From: Sulfobacillus harzensis
Lineage (GTDB): Bacteria; Bacillota; Sulfobacillia; Sulfobacillales; Sulfobacillaceae
Direction: 5' to 3'
Length of the DNA: 63,723 nucleotides
NCBI RefSeq assembly: GCF_012933365.1
Contig: NZ_JABBVZ010000015.1
Location: 1 to 63,723 of the forward strand
Shown here: piece by piece, positions 41,437-53,615 of the stretch
Position numbering within the stretch: the stretch's first letter is position 1
Layout: every line of letters starts with the position of its first letter
The notes under the pieces: model-generated
Told to the model about the DNA's origin: nothing
What the model saw: only the letters and a program-made list of their open reading frames with translations
Database searches by the model: none
Program-made: the position numbers and the translations under genes

Positions 41437-42111
41437 TTAACGCCCTCCTTCCGAAGCTGCGGCGGGACGACGGGTTTGATTCGGCAACACTTGACCCTTA
41501 TAGATCCACACCTTCACGCCAATAATCCCGTAGGTGGTGTGAGCCTCCGCAAATCCGTAGTCGATGTCCGCACGGAGTGTGTGCAATGGAATCGAGCCTT
41601 CCCAGGTCCACTCCCGGCGGGCAATTTCCGCACCACCTAGGCGACCGCTAACCATTATTTTGATGCCCTTGGCGTTCTGCCGCATGGCCCGACCCAGCGC
41701 CTGCTTCATGGCACGCTTGAACCCAATGCGCTTCTCCAATTGCGAAGCAACCGACTCGGCGACCAGTTGAGCATCCGTGTCCGGGCTCTTGACTTCCACG
41801 ATGTTGAGGTTGACCTGCTTTTTGGTCAGCGCCTCCAACTCTTTCTTCAACGCCTCGACGCCAACGCCACCCTTGCCGATCACCATGCCCGGCTTTCCGG
41901 TGTGCACCGTAATCTTCAGCTTGTTGGCCGCTCCGCGTTCAATCTCCACCCGCGAGATGCCGGCGTTGTAATGGCGCTTTTTCACGAACCGCCGAATTTG
42001 GTAATCCTCGCCCAGAAGCTCCGGGGTCGTCTTTTGGTTTCCATACCAACGCGAGTCCCAGCTCTTCACGATGCCGAGCCGAAGTCCCTTGGGATGTATC
42101 TTTTGACCCAT
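41437..42111 (-). CDS. rpsC: Ribosomal protein S3
   Basis: A 224-residue protein of the mRNA entry channel. N-domain '[20 protein letters not shown]', KH domain '[20 protein letters not shown]' with the G-x-x-G loop, and C-domain '[20 protein letters not shown]' with '[13 protein letters not shown]' are intact. Normal length. Confidence 0.98.
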   Translation of the reverse strand: MGQKIHPKGLRLGIVKSWDSRWYGNQKTTPELLGEDYQIRRFVKKRHYNAGISRVEIERGAANKLKITVHTGKPGMVIGKGGVGVEALKKELEALTKKQVNLNIVEVKSPDTDAQLVAESVASQLEKRIGFKRAMKQALGRAMRQNAKGIKIMVSGRLGGAEIARREWTWEGSIPLHTLRADIDYGFAEAHTTYGIIGVKVWIYKGQVLPNQTRRPAAASEGGR

Positions 42112-42121
42112 GCTTGCCCCC

Positions 42122-42475
42122 CTAACCTTGGTGCCGTGGCCGCAGCACCACGGAGATGTGACTGGTCCGCTTCATAATCGGAAACGCTTGCCCACGGCTT
42201 CTGGGATGAATCCGCTTCAGGATCGGCCCGCCATCGACCCAAATCTCCGCCACGTAAAGATCCCGGGGATCGAGGTCATGGTTGTTCTGCGCGTTGGCGG
42301 CCGCACTCTGAATGAGCTTCGCCACCACCTTGGACGCCCGCTTGGGCGTATGGCGCAAAATCGCCTGGGCATCGCGGAGGTTCTTGCCGCGAACCAAGTT
42401 CACCACAATACGAACCTTGCGGGGAGCGATGCGTACATGACGTACGTGCGCACGAGCTTCTGCTGTTTCTGCCAT
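42122..42475 (-). CDS. rplV: Ribosomal protein L22
   Basis: A 117-residue protein with the hairpin that lines the exit tunnel. '[20 protein letters not shown]', '[20 protein letters not shown]' and '[20 protein letters not shown]' followed by '[10 protein letters not shown]' are canonical. The tunnel loop looks wild type, with no macrolide-resistance insertion. Confidence 0.98.
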   Translation of the reverse strand: MAETAEARAHVRHVRIAPRKVRIVVNLVRGKNLRDAQAILRHTPKRASKVVAKLIQSAAANAQNNHDLDPRDLYVAEIWVDGGPILKRIHPRSRGQAFPIMKRTSHISVVLRPRHQG

Positions 42476-42487
42476 CGTCTCCGCCCC

Positions 42488-42772
42488 CTATCGCATGCCG
42501 GTCGACCGCTCGGATTTGTCCGCGTGACCCTTGAACGTCCGGGTAGGCGCGAACTCGCCCAGCTTGTGACCGACCATTTCTTCACTAATGTAGATGGGTA
42601 CGTGCCGCCGCCCATCATGCACTGCAATCGTGTGTCCGACCATTTCCGGCACGATTGTCGAGGCGCGCGCCCACGTCTTCACAACGCGTTTTTCATTGCG
42701 CGCATTTTGGCCCTCAATCTTCTTCAAGAGGCTTTCCTCGACATAAGGTCCTTTTTTCACTGAACGACCCAT
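42488..42772 (-). CDS. rpsS: Ribosomal protein S19
   Basis: A 94-residue protein of the small-subunit head. '[20 protein letters not shown]', '[20 protein letters not shown]' (with the usual R-x-S-x-I-x-P) and '[20 protein letters not shown]' are canonical. Normal place between rplB and rplV. Confidence 0.98.
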   Translation of the reverse strand: MGRSVKKGPYVEESLLKKIEGQNARNEKRVVKTWARASTIVPEMVGHTIAVHDGRRHVPIYISEEMVGHKLGEFAPTRTFKGHADKSERSTGMR

Positions 42773-42781
42773 GCTTGCCTC

Positions 42782-43609
42782 CTACTTCCGGCGACGGACA
42801 ATCAAGCGGTCCGAAGCCTTTCGCTTTTTGCGCGTCTTCTTGCCCAAGGCCGGCTTGCCCCATGGCGTCACCGGATGCTTGCGGCCAATCGGCGCCTTGC
42901 CTTCACCACCACCATGCGGGTGGTCTACCGGGTTCATCACTACACCGCGCACCGAAGGGCGCCGGCCCAACCAGCGATGGCGACCCGCCTTGCCGATGGA
43001 GATGTTTTCATGCTCTACGTTGCCGACCTGTCCGACCGTTGCCATGCAGGTGACGGGGACGCGCCGAAGCTCGCCCGAAGGCAGCCGCAACAAAGCATAG
43101 CGCCCTTCCCGGGCAGCCAGCTGCGCCGAGGTTCCTGCTGACCGGGCCAACTGAGCACCGCGCCCGGGGTGCATTTCGACGGCGTGAACCACAGTACCGA
43201 CCGGGATATCTGAGAGCGCCAACGCGTTGCCAGGCTTGATGTCCGCTCCGGGACCCGCCAACACCTGGTCGCCCACCTTCAATCCCAAAGGAGCCAAAAT
43301 ATAGGCCTTGTCGCCGTCCTGGTACTCCAACAGCGCAATCCGCGCCGTACGAAACGGGTCGTACTCGATGGCGGTCACGGTAGCGGGAACGCCCTGCTTT
43401 TGCCGCTTGAAGTCAATCTTGCGGTAAAGCCTCTTGGTGCCTCCACCGCGATGGCGCACCGTGATGCGACCGTAGTTGTTTCGGCCAGCCTTGCGGTGCA
43501 GTCCCTCGGTAAGGGACTTCTCCGGCTTCTTTTTGGTGATCTCCTCAAACGTGGAGACCGTCATCTGCCGAACTCCGGGGGAGGTCGGTTTCATCTTGCG
43601 AACTGGCAT
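42782..43609 (-). CDS. rplB: Ribosomal protein L2
   Basis: A 275-residue protein required for subunit joining and peptidyl transfer. '[20 protein letters not shown]', '[20 protein letters not shown]', '[20 protein letters not shown]' and the catalytic-centre loop '[20 protein letters not shown]' with its conserved His are all intact. Confidence 0.98.
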   Translation of the reverse strand: MPVRKMKPTSPGVRQMTVSTFEEITKKKPEKSLTEGLHRKAGRNNYGRITVRHRGGGTKRLYRKIDFKRQKQGVPATVTAIEYDPFRTARIALLEYQDGDKAYILAPLGLKVGDQVLAGPGADIKPGNALALSDIPVGTVVHAVEMHPGRGAQLARSAGTSAQLAAREGRYALLRLPSGELRRVPVTCMATVGQVGNVEHENISIGKAGRHRWLGRRPSVRGVVMNPVDHPHGGGEGKAPIGRKHPVTPWGKPALGKKTRKKRKASDRLIVRRRK

Positions 43610-43627
43610 CGTGTCCTCCTCCTTGGT

Positions 43628-43912
43628 TTAAACCCCTTCAAAAAGCTCGATGCTTTCGCCGGGGGCCAAGGTGACGATCGCCTTTTTGCGATCCGGGGTG
43701 CGGCCTACCGAATATCCGCGGCGCTTGGTCTTGCCGGGCACCCACATGGTGTTCACCTTGGTGACATGCACTTTGAAAATCTCTTCCACCGCCCGCCGAA
43801 TCTCCACCTTGTTGGCCCGTGCGTCCACTTCAAAGGTGTATTTGTTGAGTTCCATGGCGTCAGTGCTCGCTTCGGTCACAATTGGCCGCTTCAGAATGTC
43901 GTAGGGACTCAT
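43628..43912 (-). CDS. rplW: Ribosomal protein L23
   Basis: A 94-residue protein that docks trigger factor and SRP at the exit tunnel. '[20 protein letters not shown]', '[20 protein letters not shown]' and '[20 protein letters not shown]' are canonical. Its ATG overlaps the rplD stop (ATGA). Confidence 0.98.
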   Translation of the reverse strand: MSPYDILKRPIVTEASTDAMELNKYTFEVDARANKVEIRRAVEEIFKVHVTKVNTMWVPGKTKRRGYSVGRTPDRKKAIVTLAPGESIELFEGV

Positions 43913-44535
43913 GCGTTGAACACTCCTTCCACCGCTTCCACGGCACTCCGATCCAAAACCAGCCGGTGGTACTTCAAAAGGTTGTACGCGTCCAAACTCT
44001 GCGCGGTGGTGGCACGCACGTCCTTAAAGTTTCGCGCCGAGAGCTTAATGGTCTCTTCCGGCTCGGCCGTAATCAAGAGCACATTGCGCCCGAGGTTCAA
44101 CTTGTCCAGCGCCTGGGCCAATAACCGGGTCTTGACCTGGTCCAGCTTCAAGCTATCCACGACGACAAGCTCCTGGTCCCTGAGCTTAGCGGAAAGCGCC
44201 TGACGAATCGCAGCCCGGCGCATTTTCTTGGGAAAGCGCATGCTGTAGTCCCGCGGGTGCGGTCCAAATACCACCCCACCATGGCGCCAATGCGGTGCGC
44301 GCGTGGTACCTGCCCGGGCGCGTCCGGTACCCTTCTGCCGCCAAGGCTTACGGCCACCGCCGCTCACCTCACTGCGGGTCTTGGTATCCGCTTGCCCGCT
44401 CCGCTGATTCGCTTGGTGAACCAACACAGCCTGGTGCAAGAGCGCCGGGTTGACGGGCGCCTCAAACACCCGTTCGGACAATTCCATTTCGCCGACGACC
44501 TCGCCGGCCAAGTTATACACGTTTACGGTCGGCAT
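43909..44535 (-). CDS. rplD: Ribosomal protein L4
   Basis: A 208-residue protein with the loop that reaches the exit tunnel ('[20 protein letters not shown]' with '[20 protein letters not shown]'). '[20 protein letters not shown]' and '[20 protein letters not shown]' follow. L4 is the known autoregulator of the S10 operon in many bacteria. Start and rplC stop share a base (TAATG). Confidence 0.98.
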   Translation of the reverse strand: MPTVNVYNLAGEVVGEMELSERVFEAPVNPALLHQAVLVHQANQRSGQADTKTRSEVSGGGRKPWRQKGTGRARAGTTRAPHWRHGGVVFGPHPRDYSMRFPKKMRRAAIRQALSAKLRDQELVVVDSLKLDQVKTRLLAQALDKLNLGRNVLLITAEPEETIKLSARNFKDVRATTAQSLDAYNLLKYHRLVLDRSAVEAVEGVFNA

Positions 44536-45185
44536 TAGTTCGCTCCTTTCTTGTTGCGAACGGACTCCCGAACCATCACCAAACTGCCCTTAGGGCCTGG
44601 TACAGCGCCACGAATGAGTAGCAAATTGCGGTCGGCATCCACCCGCACCACGCGTAGACGCAAAGTCGTCACGCGCTTTGCGCCCATGCGGCCGGGCATC
44701 TTGCGCCCCGGGTGAACGCGGCCGCCGCCTCCTGAAGTCCGGGACCCCAATGACCCCACGCGGCGATGGTACTTGGATCCGTGGGTAGTCGGTCCACGAC
44801 GAAATCCCCAACGCTTAATCACGCCGGCGAAACCTTTGCCCTTGCTGGTGCCGATGACATCGACAATGTCGCCCGGCTCGAAGGCTTCTTCCACTTTGAC
44901 AAATTGCCCCGGTTCCAGTGCAGTGGCTCCTGGCAACCGAAATTCCCGCACATAGCGGGCCGGCGTCAATCCACGCGCTTCGTAATCCTTGCGCTGGGCA
45001 TATGCCACCTTACGTTCTTTGATGCTGCCCACCCCCAATTGGACGGCCTCATAGCCTTCCTTTTCCGGGGTGCGGACGCGCAACACCTGATTGGGCTCGG
45101 CGTGAATGACGGTAACCGGAATGGCCCGGCCTTCTTCGTCAAACACCTGGGTCATCCCCAGTTTTACCCCCATAATTCCCTTCAT
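44535..45185 (-). CDS. rplC: Ribosomal protein L3
   Basis: A 216-residue assembly-initiating protein. 'KGIMGVKLGMTQVFDEEGRA', 'VDVIGTSKGKGFAGVIKRWG', 'GSLGSRTSGGGGRVHPGRKM' with 'PGRMGAKRVTTLRLRVVRVD' are canonical. The tip region near the peptidyl-transferase centre looks wild type. Confidence 0.98.
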   Translation of the reverse strand: MKGIMGVKLGMTQVFDEEGRAIPVTVIHAEPNQVLRVRTPEKEGYEAVQLGVGSIKERKVAYAQRKDYEARGLTPARYVREFRLPGATALEPGQFVKVEEAFEPGDIVDVIGTSKGKGFAGVIKRWGFRRGPTTHGSKYHRRVGSLGSRTSGGGGRVHPGRKMPGRMGAKRVTTLRLRVVRVDADRNLLLIRGAVPGPKGSLVMVRESVRNKKGAN

Positions 45186-45198
45186 AGCGTCCCCCTGC

Positions 45199-45507
45199 CT
45201 ACAGCTTGATCTCGATGTCCACTCCAGCCGGGAGATCTAGGCGCATCAGCGCGTTGACTGTCTTCTGGCTCGGATCCATGATGTCAATCAACCGCTTATG
45301 AACCCGACGTTCAAACTGCTCCCGAATGTCTTTCTCCCCGTTGGGCGCCGTCAAGATGGTGTAGATGGTCTTTTCTGTCGGTAGCGGGATCGGCCCGGAG
45401 ACCGCGGCGCCATTGCGCCGCGCGGTCTCCACGATCCGTACCGCAGATTGATCCAGCACCTCGTGATCGTACGCCTTCAGTCGAATGCGAATCTTCTGCT
45501 GGGCCAC
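45199..45507 (-). CDS. rpsJ: Ribosomal protein S10
   Basis: A 102-residue protein that also serves as NusE in antitermination. '[20 protein letters not shown]', '[20 protein letters not shown]' and '[20 protein letters not shown]' are canonical. The start codon is GTG with GGGGGAGAAA upstream. It follows tuf by 17 bases with no promoter or terminator between, so the str and S10 groups are probably read through. Confidence 0.98.
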   Translation of the reverse strand: MAQQKIRIRLKAYDHEVLDQSAVRIVETARRNGAAVSGPIPLPTEKTIYTILTAPNGEKDIREQFERRVHKRLIDIMDPSQKTVNALMRLDLPAGVDIEIKL

Positions 45508-45524
45508 TAATTTCTCCCCCTACT

Positions 45525-46727
<1,203 letters not shown>

Positions 46728-46766
46728 TGATTGGTACCCTCCCTAAGAAATTGCCTGCTTGTGCAA

Positions 46767-48854
46767 TTACTGCTTGGCCTTAATCACCTGTTCAGTGACA
46801 TGCCGCGGAGCCTCTTCATAATGCGAGAACTGCATGGTATAGGTGCCACGGCCTTGGGTCCGCGACCGCAAATCCGTCGCGTAGCCGAACATCTCGGCCA
46901 GCGGTACAAAGCCACGAATGGCTTGCACGCCGCCTGGACGCGGCTCCATGCCCTCAATGCGTCCCCGGCGGGAGTTCAAATCGCCAATGATGTCTCCCAT
47001 GTATTCTTCGGGAACCACCACTTCGACCGACATGATAGGCTCAAGCAATACCGGATTGGCCTTTTTGGCCCCTTCCTTGAATCCCATGGAGCCGGCGATC
47101 TTGAATGCCATTTCACTGGAGTCGACTTCGTGGTACGACCCGTCGTAAACGGTGACGCGAACATCGATGGTGGGATATCCGGCCAAAACACCGGACTGCA
47201 TCGCCTCTTTAACACCCGCCTCAACGGCCGGGATGTACTCCCTCGGCACCACACCACCGACAATCTTGTTGACAAACTCAAAGCCTGCCGGATTCTCCCC
47301 AGGCTCCAGCGGTTCAAGACGCAGCCACACGTGTCCGTATTGGCCGCGGCCGCCGCTTTGGCGGATGAACTTGCCTTCCGCCTCCACCGCCTTGCGAATG
47401 GTCTCCTTGTAAGCCACCTGAGGCTTGCCGACATTGGCCTGCACTTTGAATTCGCGCAGCAAACGGTCGACAATAATCTCCAGGTGCAACTCGCCCATTC
47501 CTGAGATGATGGTCTGACCAGTTTCCTGGTCAGTGTACATGCGGAAGGTCGGGTCTTCTTCGGCCAGCTTCGCCAAGGCCGTGCCCATCTTGTCTTGGTC
47601 GGCCTTAGTCTTCGGCTCGATGGCCACCGAAATCACCGGCTCGGGGAATACCATCGACTCCAGCACAATCGGCTGACTCTCATCGGCCAAGGTGTCACCG
47701 GTGCTGGTGTCCTTAAGGCCGACCGCCGCGGCGATGTCTCCTGCATAAACCGTCTCAATCTCCTCACGGTGATTGGCATGCATCTGCAGGATGCGGCCAA
47801 TGCGCTCACGCCGACCTTTGGTCACGTTGTACACATAGGAACCTGACGATAAGGTGCCGGAGTAAACGCGGAAGAAGGCCAGCTTCCCGACAAACGGATC
47901 GGTCATAATCTTGAACGCCAGCGCCGAGAAAGGCGCATCGTCGGATACTTCGCGAAACATCTCCACTTCCGCGTCGTTGGGGTCCACGCCATGCACAGCC
48001 CCCACGTCCAACGGGGAGGGCAGGTAGTCAACCACCGCATCCAAGAGCGGCTGAACGCCCTTGTTGCGGTATGAGGAGCCGCACAGCACCGGCACGAGCT
48101 GATTGGACAAGGTGCCGCGCCGCAACGCCTGGCGAATCTCGTCCTCGGTGATTTCCTGGCCCTCGAGGTACTTCTCCATCAAGGCGTCATCGACATCGGC
48201 ACAAGCCTCTAGCAACATTTGCCGGCGCTCGTCGCAAATCTCTTTGAGATCGTCCGGAATCGGCTCGAATTCTCCCCGCGTCCCCAGGTCATCCTTATAG
48301 AAGTAGGCCTGCATGCGGATTAGGTCAACTAAGCCGCGGAAGGTGTCTTCCGCCCCAACCGGCCACTGGATGGCCACCGGATTGGCGCCAAGGCGGTTCT
48401 TAATCTGATCCACACACATCGCGAAGTCCGCACCGATGATGTCCATCTTGTTGATATACGCCATCCGCGGGACACCGTATTTGTCTGCCTGCCGCCAGAC
48501 CGTTTCGGACTGCGGCTCCACGCCACCCTTGGCGTCAAACACGGCGACAGCGCCGTCAAGAACGCGCAAGGAGCGCTCCACCTCGACCGTGAAGTCCACG
48601 TGGCCGGGCGTGTCGATGATGTTGATGCGATGATCCCGCCATTGGGCCGTGGTGGCAGCAGACGTGATCGTGATGCCGCGCTCCTGCTCCTGCACCATCC
48701 AGTCCATCGTCGCGGTCCCCTCATGCACTTCGCCGATCTTGTGCACACGCCCGGTGTAGAACAAAATCCGCTCAGTGGTGGTGGTTTTGCCCGCGTCGAT
48801 ATGGGCCATGATGCCAATGTTGCGGGTTCGCTCTAAGCTAAATTGACGAGCCAT
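46767..48854 (-). CDS. fusA: Elongation factor G
   Basis: A 695-residue translocase GTPase. G1 '[20 protein letters not shown]', G2 '[19 protein letters not shown]', G3 '[20 protein letters not shown]', '[12 protein letters not shown]' (G4) and domains II to V through '[20 protein letters not shown]', '[20 protein letters not shown]' and '[20 protein letters not shown]' are complete. Standard length, between rpsG and tuf. Confidence 0.98.
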   Translation of the reverse strand: MARQFSLERTRNIGIMAHIDAGKTTTTERILFYTGRVHKIGEVHEGTATMDWMVQEQERGITITSAATTAQWRDHRINIIDTPGHVDFTVEVERSLRVLDGAVAVFDAKGGVEPQSETVWRQADKYGVPRMAYINKMDIIGADFAMCVDQIKNRLGANPVAIQWPVGAEDTFRGLVDLIRMQAYFYKDDLGTRGEFEPIPDDLKEICDERRQMLLEACADVDDALMEKYLEGQEITEDEIRQALRRGTLSNQLVPVLCGSSYRNKGVQPLLDAVVDYLPSPLDVGAVHGVDPNDAEVEMFREVSDDAPFSALAFKIMTDPFVGKLAFFRVYSGTLSSGSYVYNVTKGRRERIGRILQMHANHREEIETVYAGDIAAAVGLKDTSTGDTLADESQPIVLESMVFPEPVISVAIEPKTKADQDKMGTALAKLAEEDPTFRMYTDQETGQTIISGMGELHLEIIVDRLLREFKVQANVGKPQVAYKETIRKAVEAEGKFIRQSGGRGQYGHVWLRLEPLEPGENPAGFEFVNKIVGGVVPREYIPAVEAGVKEAMQSGVLAGYPTIDVRVTVYDGSYHEVDSSEMAFKIAGSMGFKEGAKKANPVLLEPIMSVEVVVPEEYMGDIIGDLNSRRGRIEGMEPRPGGVQAIRGFVPLAEMFGYATDLRSRTQGRGTYTMQFSHYEEAPRHVTEQVIKAKQ

Positions 48855-48872
48855 AACCAGCGAACTCCCTTC

Positions 48873-49343
48873 CTACCATCGGTAATGCGCAAATGCTTTG
48901 TTGGCCTCCGCCATACGGTGGGTCTCATCACGCTTCTTGACCGCTCCACCCGCATTTTGCGAGGCGTCCATGAGCTCGGCCGCCAAGCGCTCCTCCATGG
49001 TGCGCTCGCCACGCTGCCGGGAGTAGTTCACCAGCCAGCGAATGGCCAACGAGGTCCGGCGGTTAGGCCGCACTTCCATGGGCACCTGGTAGGTCGCGCC
49101 ACCAACCCGGCGGGGCCGAACTTCCAACAGCGGCGTGGCATTCTTAACCGCCGTCTCGAAGACTTCCAAGGCATCTTTTCCGGTCTTCTCGGATACAATA
49201 TCGAAGGCTCCGTAAACGATGCGCTCAGCTAAACTCTTCTTGCCAGAGAGCATAACTTTGTTGATAAACTTGGCGACCAGCGGACTGTGGTAAACCGGAT
49301 CCGGCACGGTCTCGCGCGGTACGACTGTTCCACGCCTTGGCAT
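48873..49343 (-). CDS. rpsG: Ribosomal protein S7
   Basis: A 156-residue assembly protein of the small-subunit head. '[20 protein letters not shown]', '[20 protein letters not shown]', '[20 protein letters not shown]' and '[20 protein letters not shown]' are canonical. S7 is a known regulator of str operons. Confidence 0.98.
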   Translation of the reverse strand: MPRRGTVVPRETVPDPVYHSPLVAKFINKVMLSGKKSLAERIVYGAFDIVSEKTGKDALEVFETAVKNATPLLEVRPRRVGGATYQVPMEVRPNRRTSLAIRWLVNYSRQRGERTMEERLAAELMDASQNAGGAVKKRDETHRMAEANKAFAHYRW

Positions 49344-49355
49344 GATTTTCCCCCT

Positions 49356-49742
49356 TTACTTCTTTCCGGCGGGCTGGTTCTTCTTCGCGCCGTACTTGGA
49401 ACGGCCCTGTGCGCGCTTTTGCACGCCACCGGTGTCGAGCGTTCCACGAATGACGTGATAGCGAACACCCGGCAGATCCCGCACACGCCCGCCGCGCACC
49501 AGCACGACGCTGTGCTCCTGCAGGTTGTGTCCGATGCCCGGAATGTAAGCCGTGACTTCCTCCCCGTTGGTCAGTCGCACACGCGCCACTTTCCGCAAGG
49601 CCGAATTCGGCTTTTTCGGGGTCACCGTCTTGACGCTAATGCACACGCCACGTTTTTGCGGGTTGCTTCTGAGCGCCGGGGCCGCCGACTTCTTCTTTGC
49701 CTTCTTGCGTCCGTTGCGAATCAACTGATTAATAGTTGGCAC
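49356..49742 (-). CDS. rpsL: Ribosomal protein S12
   Basis: A 128-residue decoding-centre protein. '[20 protein letters not shown]', '[20 protein letters not shown]' with '[11 protein letters not shown]' and '[20 protein letters not shown]' with '[18 protein letters not shown]' are intact. The two lysines at which streptomycin resistance arises are wild type. Its start overlaps the preceding L7Ae-like gene by 14 bases. Confidence 0.98.
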   Translation of the reverse strand: MPTINQLIRNGRKKAKKKSAAPALRSNPQKRGVCISVKTVTPKKPNSALRKVARVRLTNGEEVTAYIPGIGHNLQEHSVVLVRGGRVRDLPGVRYHVIRGTLDTGGVQKRAQGRSKYGAKKNQPAGKK

Positions 49743-50028
49743 CCGTTCGCCCTCCTTCCTCTTGAGTCGCTGCTGTGTGGCCCCGCGTGAGCGCAGCGCA
49801 CGCCGCGTTCACCTCAATGCCGCACAACAGCCCTAGTTCGCGCATACTATCCACATAAATGATAGGTACCTGATGGATACGACAGTGTTCCTCTAATTCC
49901 GATAGAATCGCGGGATTGGCATCGCGCGCAACATAGACCGAGACCGCCCGTCCCCGCTGAATCACCTTCAGCGTTTCGCGGCGGCCGACCACGCGTTGCC
50001 GCAAATCCTTGAGCGCGGCCCTATCCAC
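49729..50028 (-). CDS. L7Ae-family kink-turn-binding protein (YbxF-like)
   Basis: About 99 residues from the GTG at 50028, which follows GGGAGGAACAGCC; a longer start at 50085 would run into the promoter. The L7Ae/L30e fold is clear: '[20 protein letters not shown]', '[20 protein letters not shown]', '[20 protein letters not shown]' and '[17 protein letters not shown]'. In Firmicutes this gene (YbxF) lies between rpoC and rpsL and binds kink-turn RNA. Here it is the first gene of the str unit, directly behind its promoter. Confidence 0.9.
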   Translation of the reverse strand: MDRAALKDLRQRVVGRRETLKVIQRGRAVSVYVARDANPAILSELEEHCRIHQVPIIYVDSMRELGLLCGIEVNAACAALTRGHTAATQEEGGRTGANY

Positions 50029-50069
50029 GGCTGTTCCTCCCGGCCATCCAGGCTTAGACACACTTAGGT

Positions 50070-50098
50070 ATTTTATCACCGCCAAGGGGGCGTGTCAA
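50070..50098 (-). promoter_or_regulatory. Strong sigma-A promoter of the L7Ae-rpsL-rpsG-fusA-tuf unit
   Basis: TTGACA (50093-50098), 17-base spacer, TAAAAT (50070-50075) on the minus strand, about 42 bases before the L7Ae-like GTG. The -35 lies inside an 11-base inverted repeat (see 50087-50124). Confidence 0.85.
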
Positions 50099-50124
50099 CG
50101 GCCGAAACTCCCGTGACACGCCCC
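50087..50124. repeat. 11-base inverted repeat after rpoC overlapping a promoter
   Basis: GGGGCGTGTCA (50087-50097) and TGACACGCCCC (50114-50124) with a 16-base spacer, starting 9 bases after the rpoC stop. As RNA from rpoC it is a strong hairpin without a T-run. As DNA, its distal arm contains the TTGACA of the next promoter. It could be a partial terminator, a 3'-end stabiliser or an operator. Confidence 0.75.
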
Positions 50125-50132
50125 TTCGCGGG

Positions 50133-53100
50133 TCATTGATATAACTCGGCGTCGCTCGATTCCTCTTCCGCGATAACGGTCGCATTACGGTAGCGGGACA
50201 TGCCCGTTCCCGCGGGAACCAGCTTACCGATAATCACGTTCTCCTTCAGCCCTAGCAGCGGATCCCGCTTGCCCTTGATGGAGGCCTCGGTTAACACTCG
50301 GGTGGTCTCCTGGAACGAAGCAGCCGACAAGAACGAGTCGGTGGCCAAGGAAGCCTTGGTAATGCCGAGTACGACCGGCTTGGCAACCGCCGGCGCGCGA
50401 CCCTCGGACAAGACCCGTGCGTTTTCATCCTCAAATTCGAACCGGTCCACCAACGATCCCGGCAGCATGTTGGTGTCGCCCGCCTCATCCAACTTAATCT
50501 TGCGCATCATCTGGCGGACCATGACCTCAATGTGCTTGTCATTGATGTCCACGCCCTGGACGCGGTACACGCGCTGCACCTCGTGCAACAGATACTCTTG
50601 CACGCCACGCGGTCCCAGAACCCTGAGCAAGTCGTGCGGGTTCACCGAGCCCTCGGTCAGTTCCTGGCCTTCGGTCACCCGTTCCCCTTCGTGCACTTTG
50701 AGGCGGGAACCAAACGGCACCACGTAGACCTGGCTGTCAGCCTCTTCCTCAGCCGTAATGGTGATTTCGCGGCGACCCTTGTTCTCACCGAAATGCACGA
50801 TACCCGCCACCTCGGTGATAATCGCCTGGCCCTTGGGCTTGCGAGCCTCAAACAACTCTTCCACACGCGGTAGACCTTGGGTAATGTCATCGCCGGCTAC
50901 GCCGCCCATGTGGAAGGTCCGCATGGTCAACTGTGTACCCGGCTCACCAATGGATTGGGCGGCAATAATGCCAACCGCCTCGCCTACCTCCACAATGCGG
51001 CCCGTGGCCAAGTTGCGCCCGTAACAAGCCACGCACACGCCGTAGCGCGATTGGCAGGTTAGCACACTGCGCACGTAGGCTTCAGTGATACCAGATTCAA
51101 CAATTTCCCGCGCGGTATCCTCATCAATCAGATGGTTACGGTCAACAATCACCGCACCAGTCTCCGGGTGGCTAATCGGATCGGCCGCCACGCGCCCGAT
51201 CAGGCGTTCCTCAAAGGTCTCGATGACTTGGCCGCCGTCCTTGATTTCGCGCACCAAGGTTCCCTCCGTCGTGCCGCAATCGACTTCGCGGACGATGACG
51301 TCCTGGGCCACGTCCACCAAACGGCGGGTCAAGTACCCTGAGTCGGCGGTGCGAAGCGCCGTGTCCGCCAAGCCCTTGCGGGCTCCGTGCGTCGAGGTGA
51401 AGTACTCCAACACGGTCAGCCCTTCACGGAAGTTGGCCCGAATCGGCAGCTCGATAATGCGTCCAGACGGGTCAGCCATCAATCCCCGCATACCTGCCAA
51501 CTGCGAAATCTGCTGCACATTACCACGAGCTCCAGAGGTGGCCATCATGTAAACCGAGTTGGTGGTATCCATGTTGTCCATCAAGGCTTGGGTAACCTTT
51601 TCCTTGGCTCGCGTCCAGATTTCGATGACACGCTCATAGCGCTCGTCGGCCGTGATGAGACCGCGACGGTATTGGCGAGCCACAAGCGCCACTTGCTCTT
51701 CCGCCTCAGCCAGAATCTGTTTCTTCTGTTCGGGGATGTGGATGTCAGCCACCGAAATGGTAATGCCCGCCCGGGTAGCAAAGCTAAATCCCAGCGCCTT
51801 GATGCGGTCCAGGACTTCGGCCGTGGTTTGGTTGCCAAACACCCGGAACAGATCCGCCACCAACACACCCAAAATCTTGCGATCGACCACCTTGTCGATA
51901 AAGCGCAGTTCCTTGGGCAGCGCATCATTGAACAGGAAGCGGCCCAAAGTGGACTGCCGCCGCTCACCGTCATACCGCATGGTGATCCTCGCGTGCAGAT
52001 CGAGCACTCCCTCGTGGTAGGCCATCTCTGCCTCCTTGAGGTCAGCGAGCACCATACCTTCTCCTCGGGCCCCTTCCGCGTCCATGGTCAAATAGTAGGA
52101 TCCGAGCACCATGTCCTGCGTGGGCGTTACCACGGGGCGGCCGTCCTTGGGGTTCAAGATGTTCTGCGAGGAGAGCATCAGAATTCGCGCTTCCGCCTGC
52201 GCCTCTGCTGACAAGGGCACGTGCACGGCCATTTGGTCGCCGTCGAAGTCGGCGTTGTAGGCGGTACAAACTAAGGGGTGGATCTGAATGGCACGCCCTT
52301 CCACCAATACCGGCTCAAAGGCCTGAATGCCCAGACGGTGCAGCGTGGGTGCACGGTTCAAGAGCACCGGATGCTCCCGAATCACGTCCTCCAACACGTC
52401 CCACACCTCGGGACGAACCCGCTCCACCATCCGCTTAGCGGACTTAATGTTGTGGGCATAGCCTTCGTTCACCAGCTTCTTCATCACAAACGGCTTGAAC
52501 AGTTCCAGTGCCATCTCCTTAGGGAGTCCGCACTGATGCATCTTCAACTTAGGCCCGACCACAATAACGGAACGGCCCGAGTAGTCAACCCGCTTGCCCA
52601 AGAGGTTTTGGCGAAAACGGCCCTGCTTACCCTTCAGCATATCGGACAGCGACTTCAAGGGGCGATTGCCCGGACCAGTGACCGGCCGGCCGCGGCGCCC
52701 ATTGTCAATCAGGGCGTCGACCGCTTCCTGCAGCATCCGCTTTTCGTTGCGGACGATGATGTCCGGCGCGCCCAAGTCCAACAAACGCTTCAACCGATTG
52801 TTGCGGTTAATCACCCGCCGATAGAGGTCGTTCAAGTCGGAGGTGGCAAAGCGACCGCCGTCCAACTGCACCATAGGACGGAGATCCGGGGGAATAACCG
52901 GAATCACATCGATAATCATCCATTCCGGCCGGTTGCCCGAGGTTCGGAACGCCTCGACCACCTCGAGCCGGCGAATGGCACGAACCCGGCGCTGTCCAGT
53001 TGACGAGTTGAGTTCCTCACGGAGTTCTTCCGCCAACTGATCGAGGTCCAGCTCCAAGAGCAGCTCTTTGATGGCCTCTGCACCCATCAAAGCCCGGAAG

Positions 53101-53594
53101 TGGTTGCCATATTTCTCGCGGTATTCCCGGTACTCCGATTCCACCAACAGTTGCTTCTTCATCAAGGGCGTCGTTCCGGGTTCAATCACCACATAGGCGG
53201 CGAAATAGAGCACCTTTTCCAAGGCCCTCGGCGACATGTCGAGAATGAGGCCCATCCGTGAGGGAATGCCCTTGAAGTACCAAATGTGCGACACCGGCGC
53301 GGCCAATTCGATGTGGCCCATGCGCTCACGGCGCACCTTGGAGCGGGTGACCTCCACGCCACAACGGTCACAGACGACGCCCTTATAGCGCACTCGCTTG
53401 TACTTGCCGCAATGGCACTCCCAGTCCTTGGTTGGTCCAAAAATTTTCTCGCAAAACAGCCCCTCACGCTCCGGCTTGAGCGTGCGATAGTTGATGGTTT
53501 CGGGCTTCTTGACTTCCCCTTTGGACCACTCGCGAATCTGCTCCGGCGAGGCAAGCGCGATCCGCATGGAATCGAAGTTGTTCACATCTAGCAT
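50133..53594 (-). CDS. rpoC: RNA polymerase beta' subunit
   Basis: 1153 residues, somewhat shorter than the Bacillus protein but complete. N-terminal zinc site '[20 protein letters not shown]', '[20 protein letters not shown]', catalytic '[17 protein letters not shown]' with the three metal Asp residues, trigger loop region '[20 protein letters not shown]', the second zinc site 'CGTTEGTLV...[13 protein letters not shown]' and '[20 protein letters not shown]' are all present. It follows rpoB by 21 bases. No lineage-specific insert was seen. Confidence 0.98.
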   Translation of the reverse strand: MLDVNNFDSMRIALASPEQIREWSKGEVKKPETINYRTLKPEREGLFCEKIFGPTKDWECHCGKYKRVRYKGVVCDRCGVEVTRSKVRRERMGHIELAAPVSHIWYFKGIPSRMGLILDMSPRALEKVLYFAAYVVIEPGTTPLMKKQLLVESEYREYREKYGNHFRALMGAEAIKELLLELDLDQLAEELREELNSSTGQRRVRAIRRLEVVEAFRTSGNRPEWMIIDVIPVIPPDLRPMVQLDGGRFATSDLNDLYRRVINRNNRLKRLLDLGAPDIIVRNEKRMLQEAVDALIDNGRRGRPVTGPGNRPLKSLSDMLKGKQGRFRQNLLGKRVDYSGRSVIVVGPKLKMHQCGLPKEMALELFKPFVMKKLVNEGYAHNIKSAKRMVERVRPEVWDVLEDVIREHPVLLNRAPTLHRLGIQAFEPVLVEGRAIQIHPLVCTAYNADFDGDQMAVHVPLSAEAQAEARILMLSSQNILNPKDGRPVVTPTQDMVLGSYYLTMDAEGARGEGMVLADLKEAEMAYHEGVLDLHARITMRYDGERRQSTLGRFLFNDALPKELRFIDKVVDRKILGVLVADLFRVFGNQTTAEVLDRIKALGFSFATRAGITISVADIHIPEQKKQILAEAEEQVALVARQYRRGLITADERYERVIEIWTRAKEKVTQALMDNMDTTNSVYMMATSGARGNVQQISQLAGMRGLMADPSGRIIELPIRANFREGLTVLEYFTSTHGARKGLADTALRTADSGYLTRRLVDVAQDVIVREVDCGTTEGTLVREIKDGGQVIETFEERLIGRVAADPISHPETGAVIVDRNHLIDEDTAREIVESGITEAYVRSVLTCQSRYGVCVACYGRNLATGRIVEVGEAVGIIAAQSIGEPGTQLTMRTFHMGGVAGDDITQGLPRVEELFEARKPKGQAIITEVAGIVHFGENKGRREITITAEEEADSQVYVVPFGSRLKVHEGERVTEGQELTEGSVNPHDLLRVLGPRGVQEYLLHEVQRVYRVQGVDINDKHIEVMVRQMMRKIKLDEAGDTNMLPGSLVDRFEFEDENARVLSEGRAPAVAKPVVLGITKASLATDSFLSAASFQETTRVLTEASIKGKRDPLLGLKENVIIGKLVPAGTGMSRYRNATVIAEEESSDAELYQ

Positions 53595-53615
53595 TCCGCT
53601 GACCCTCCCCGGCCT

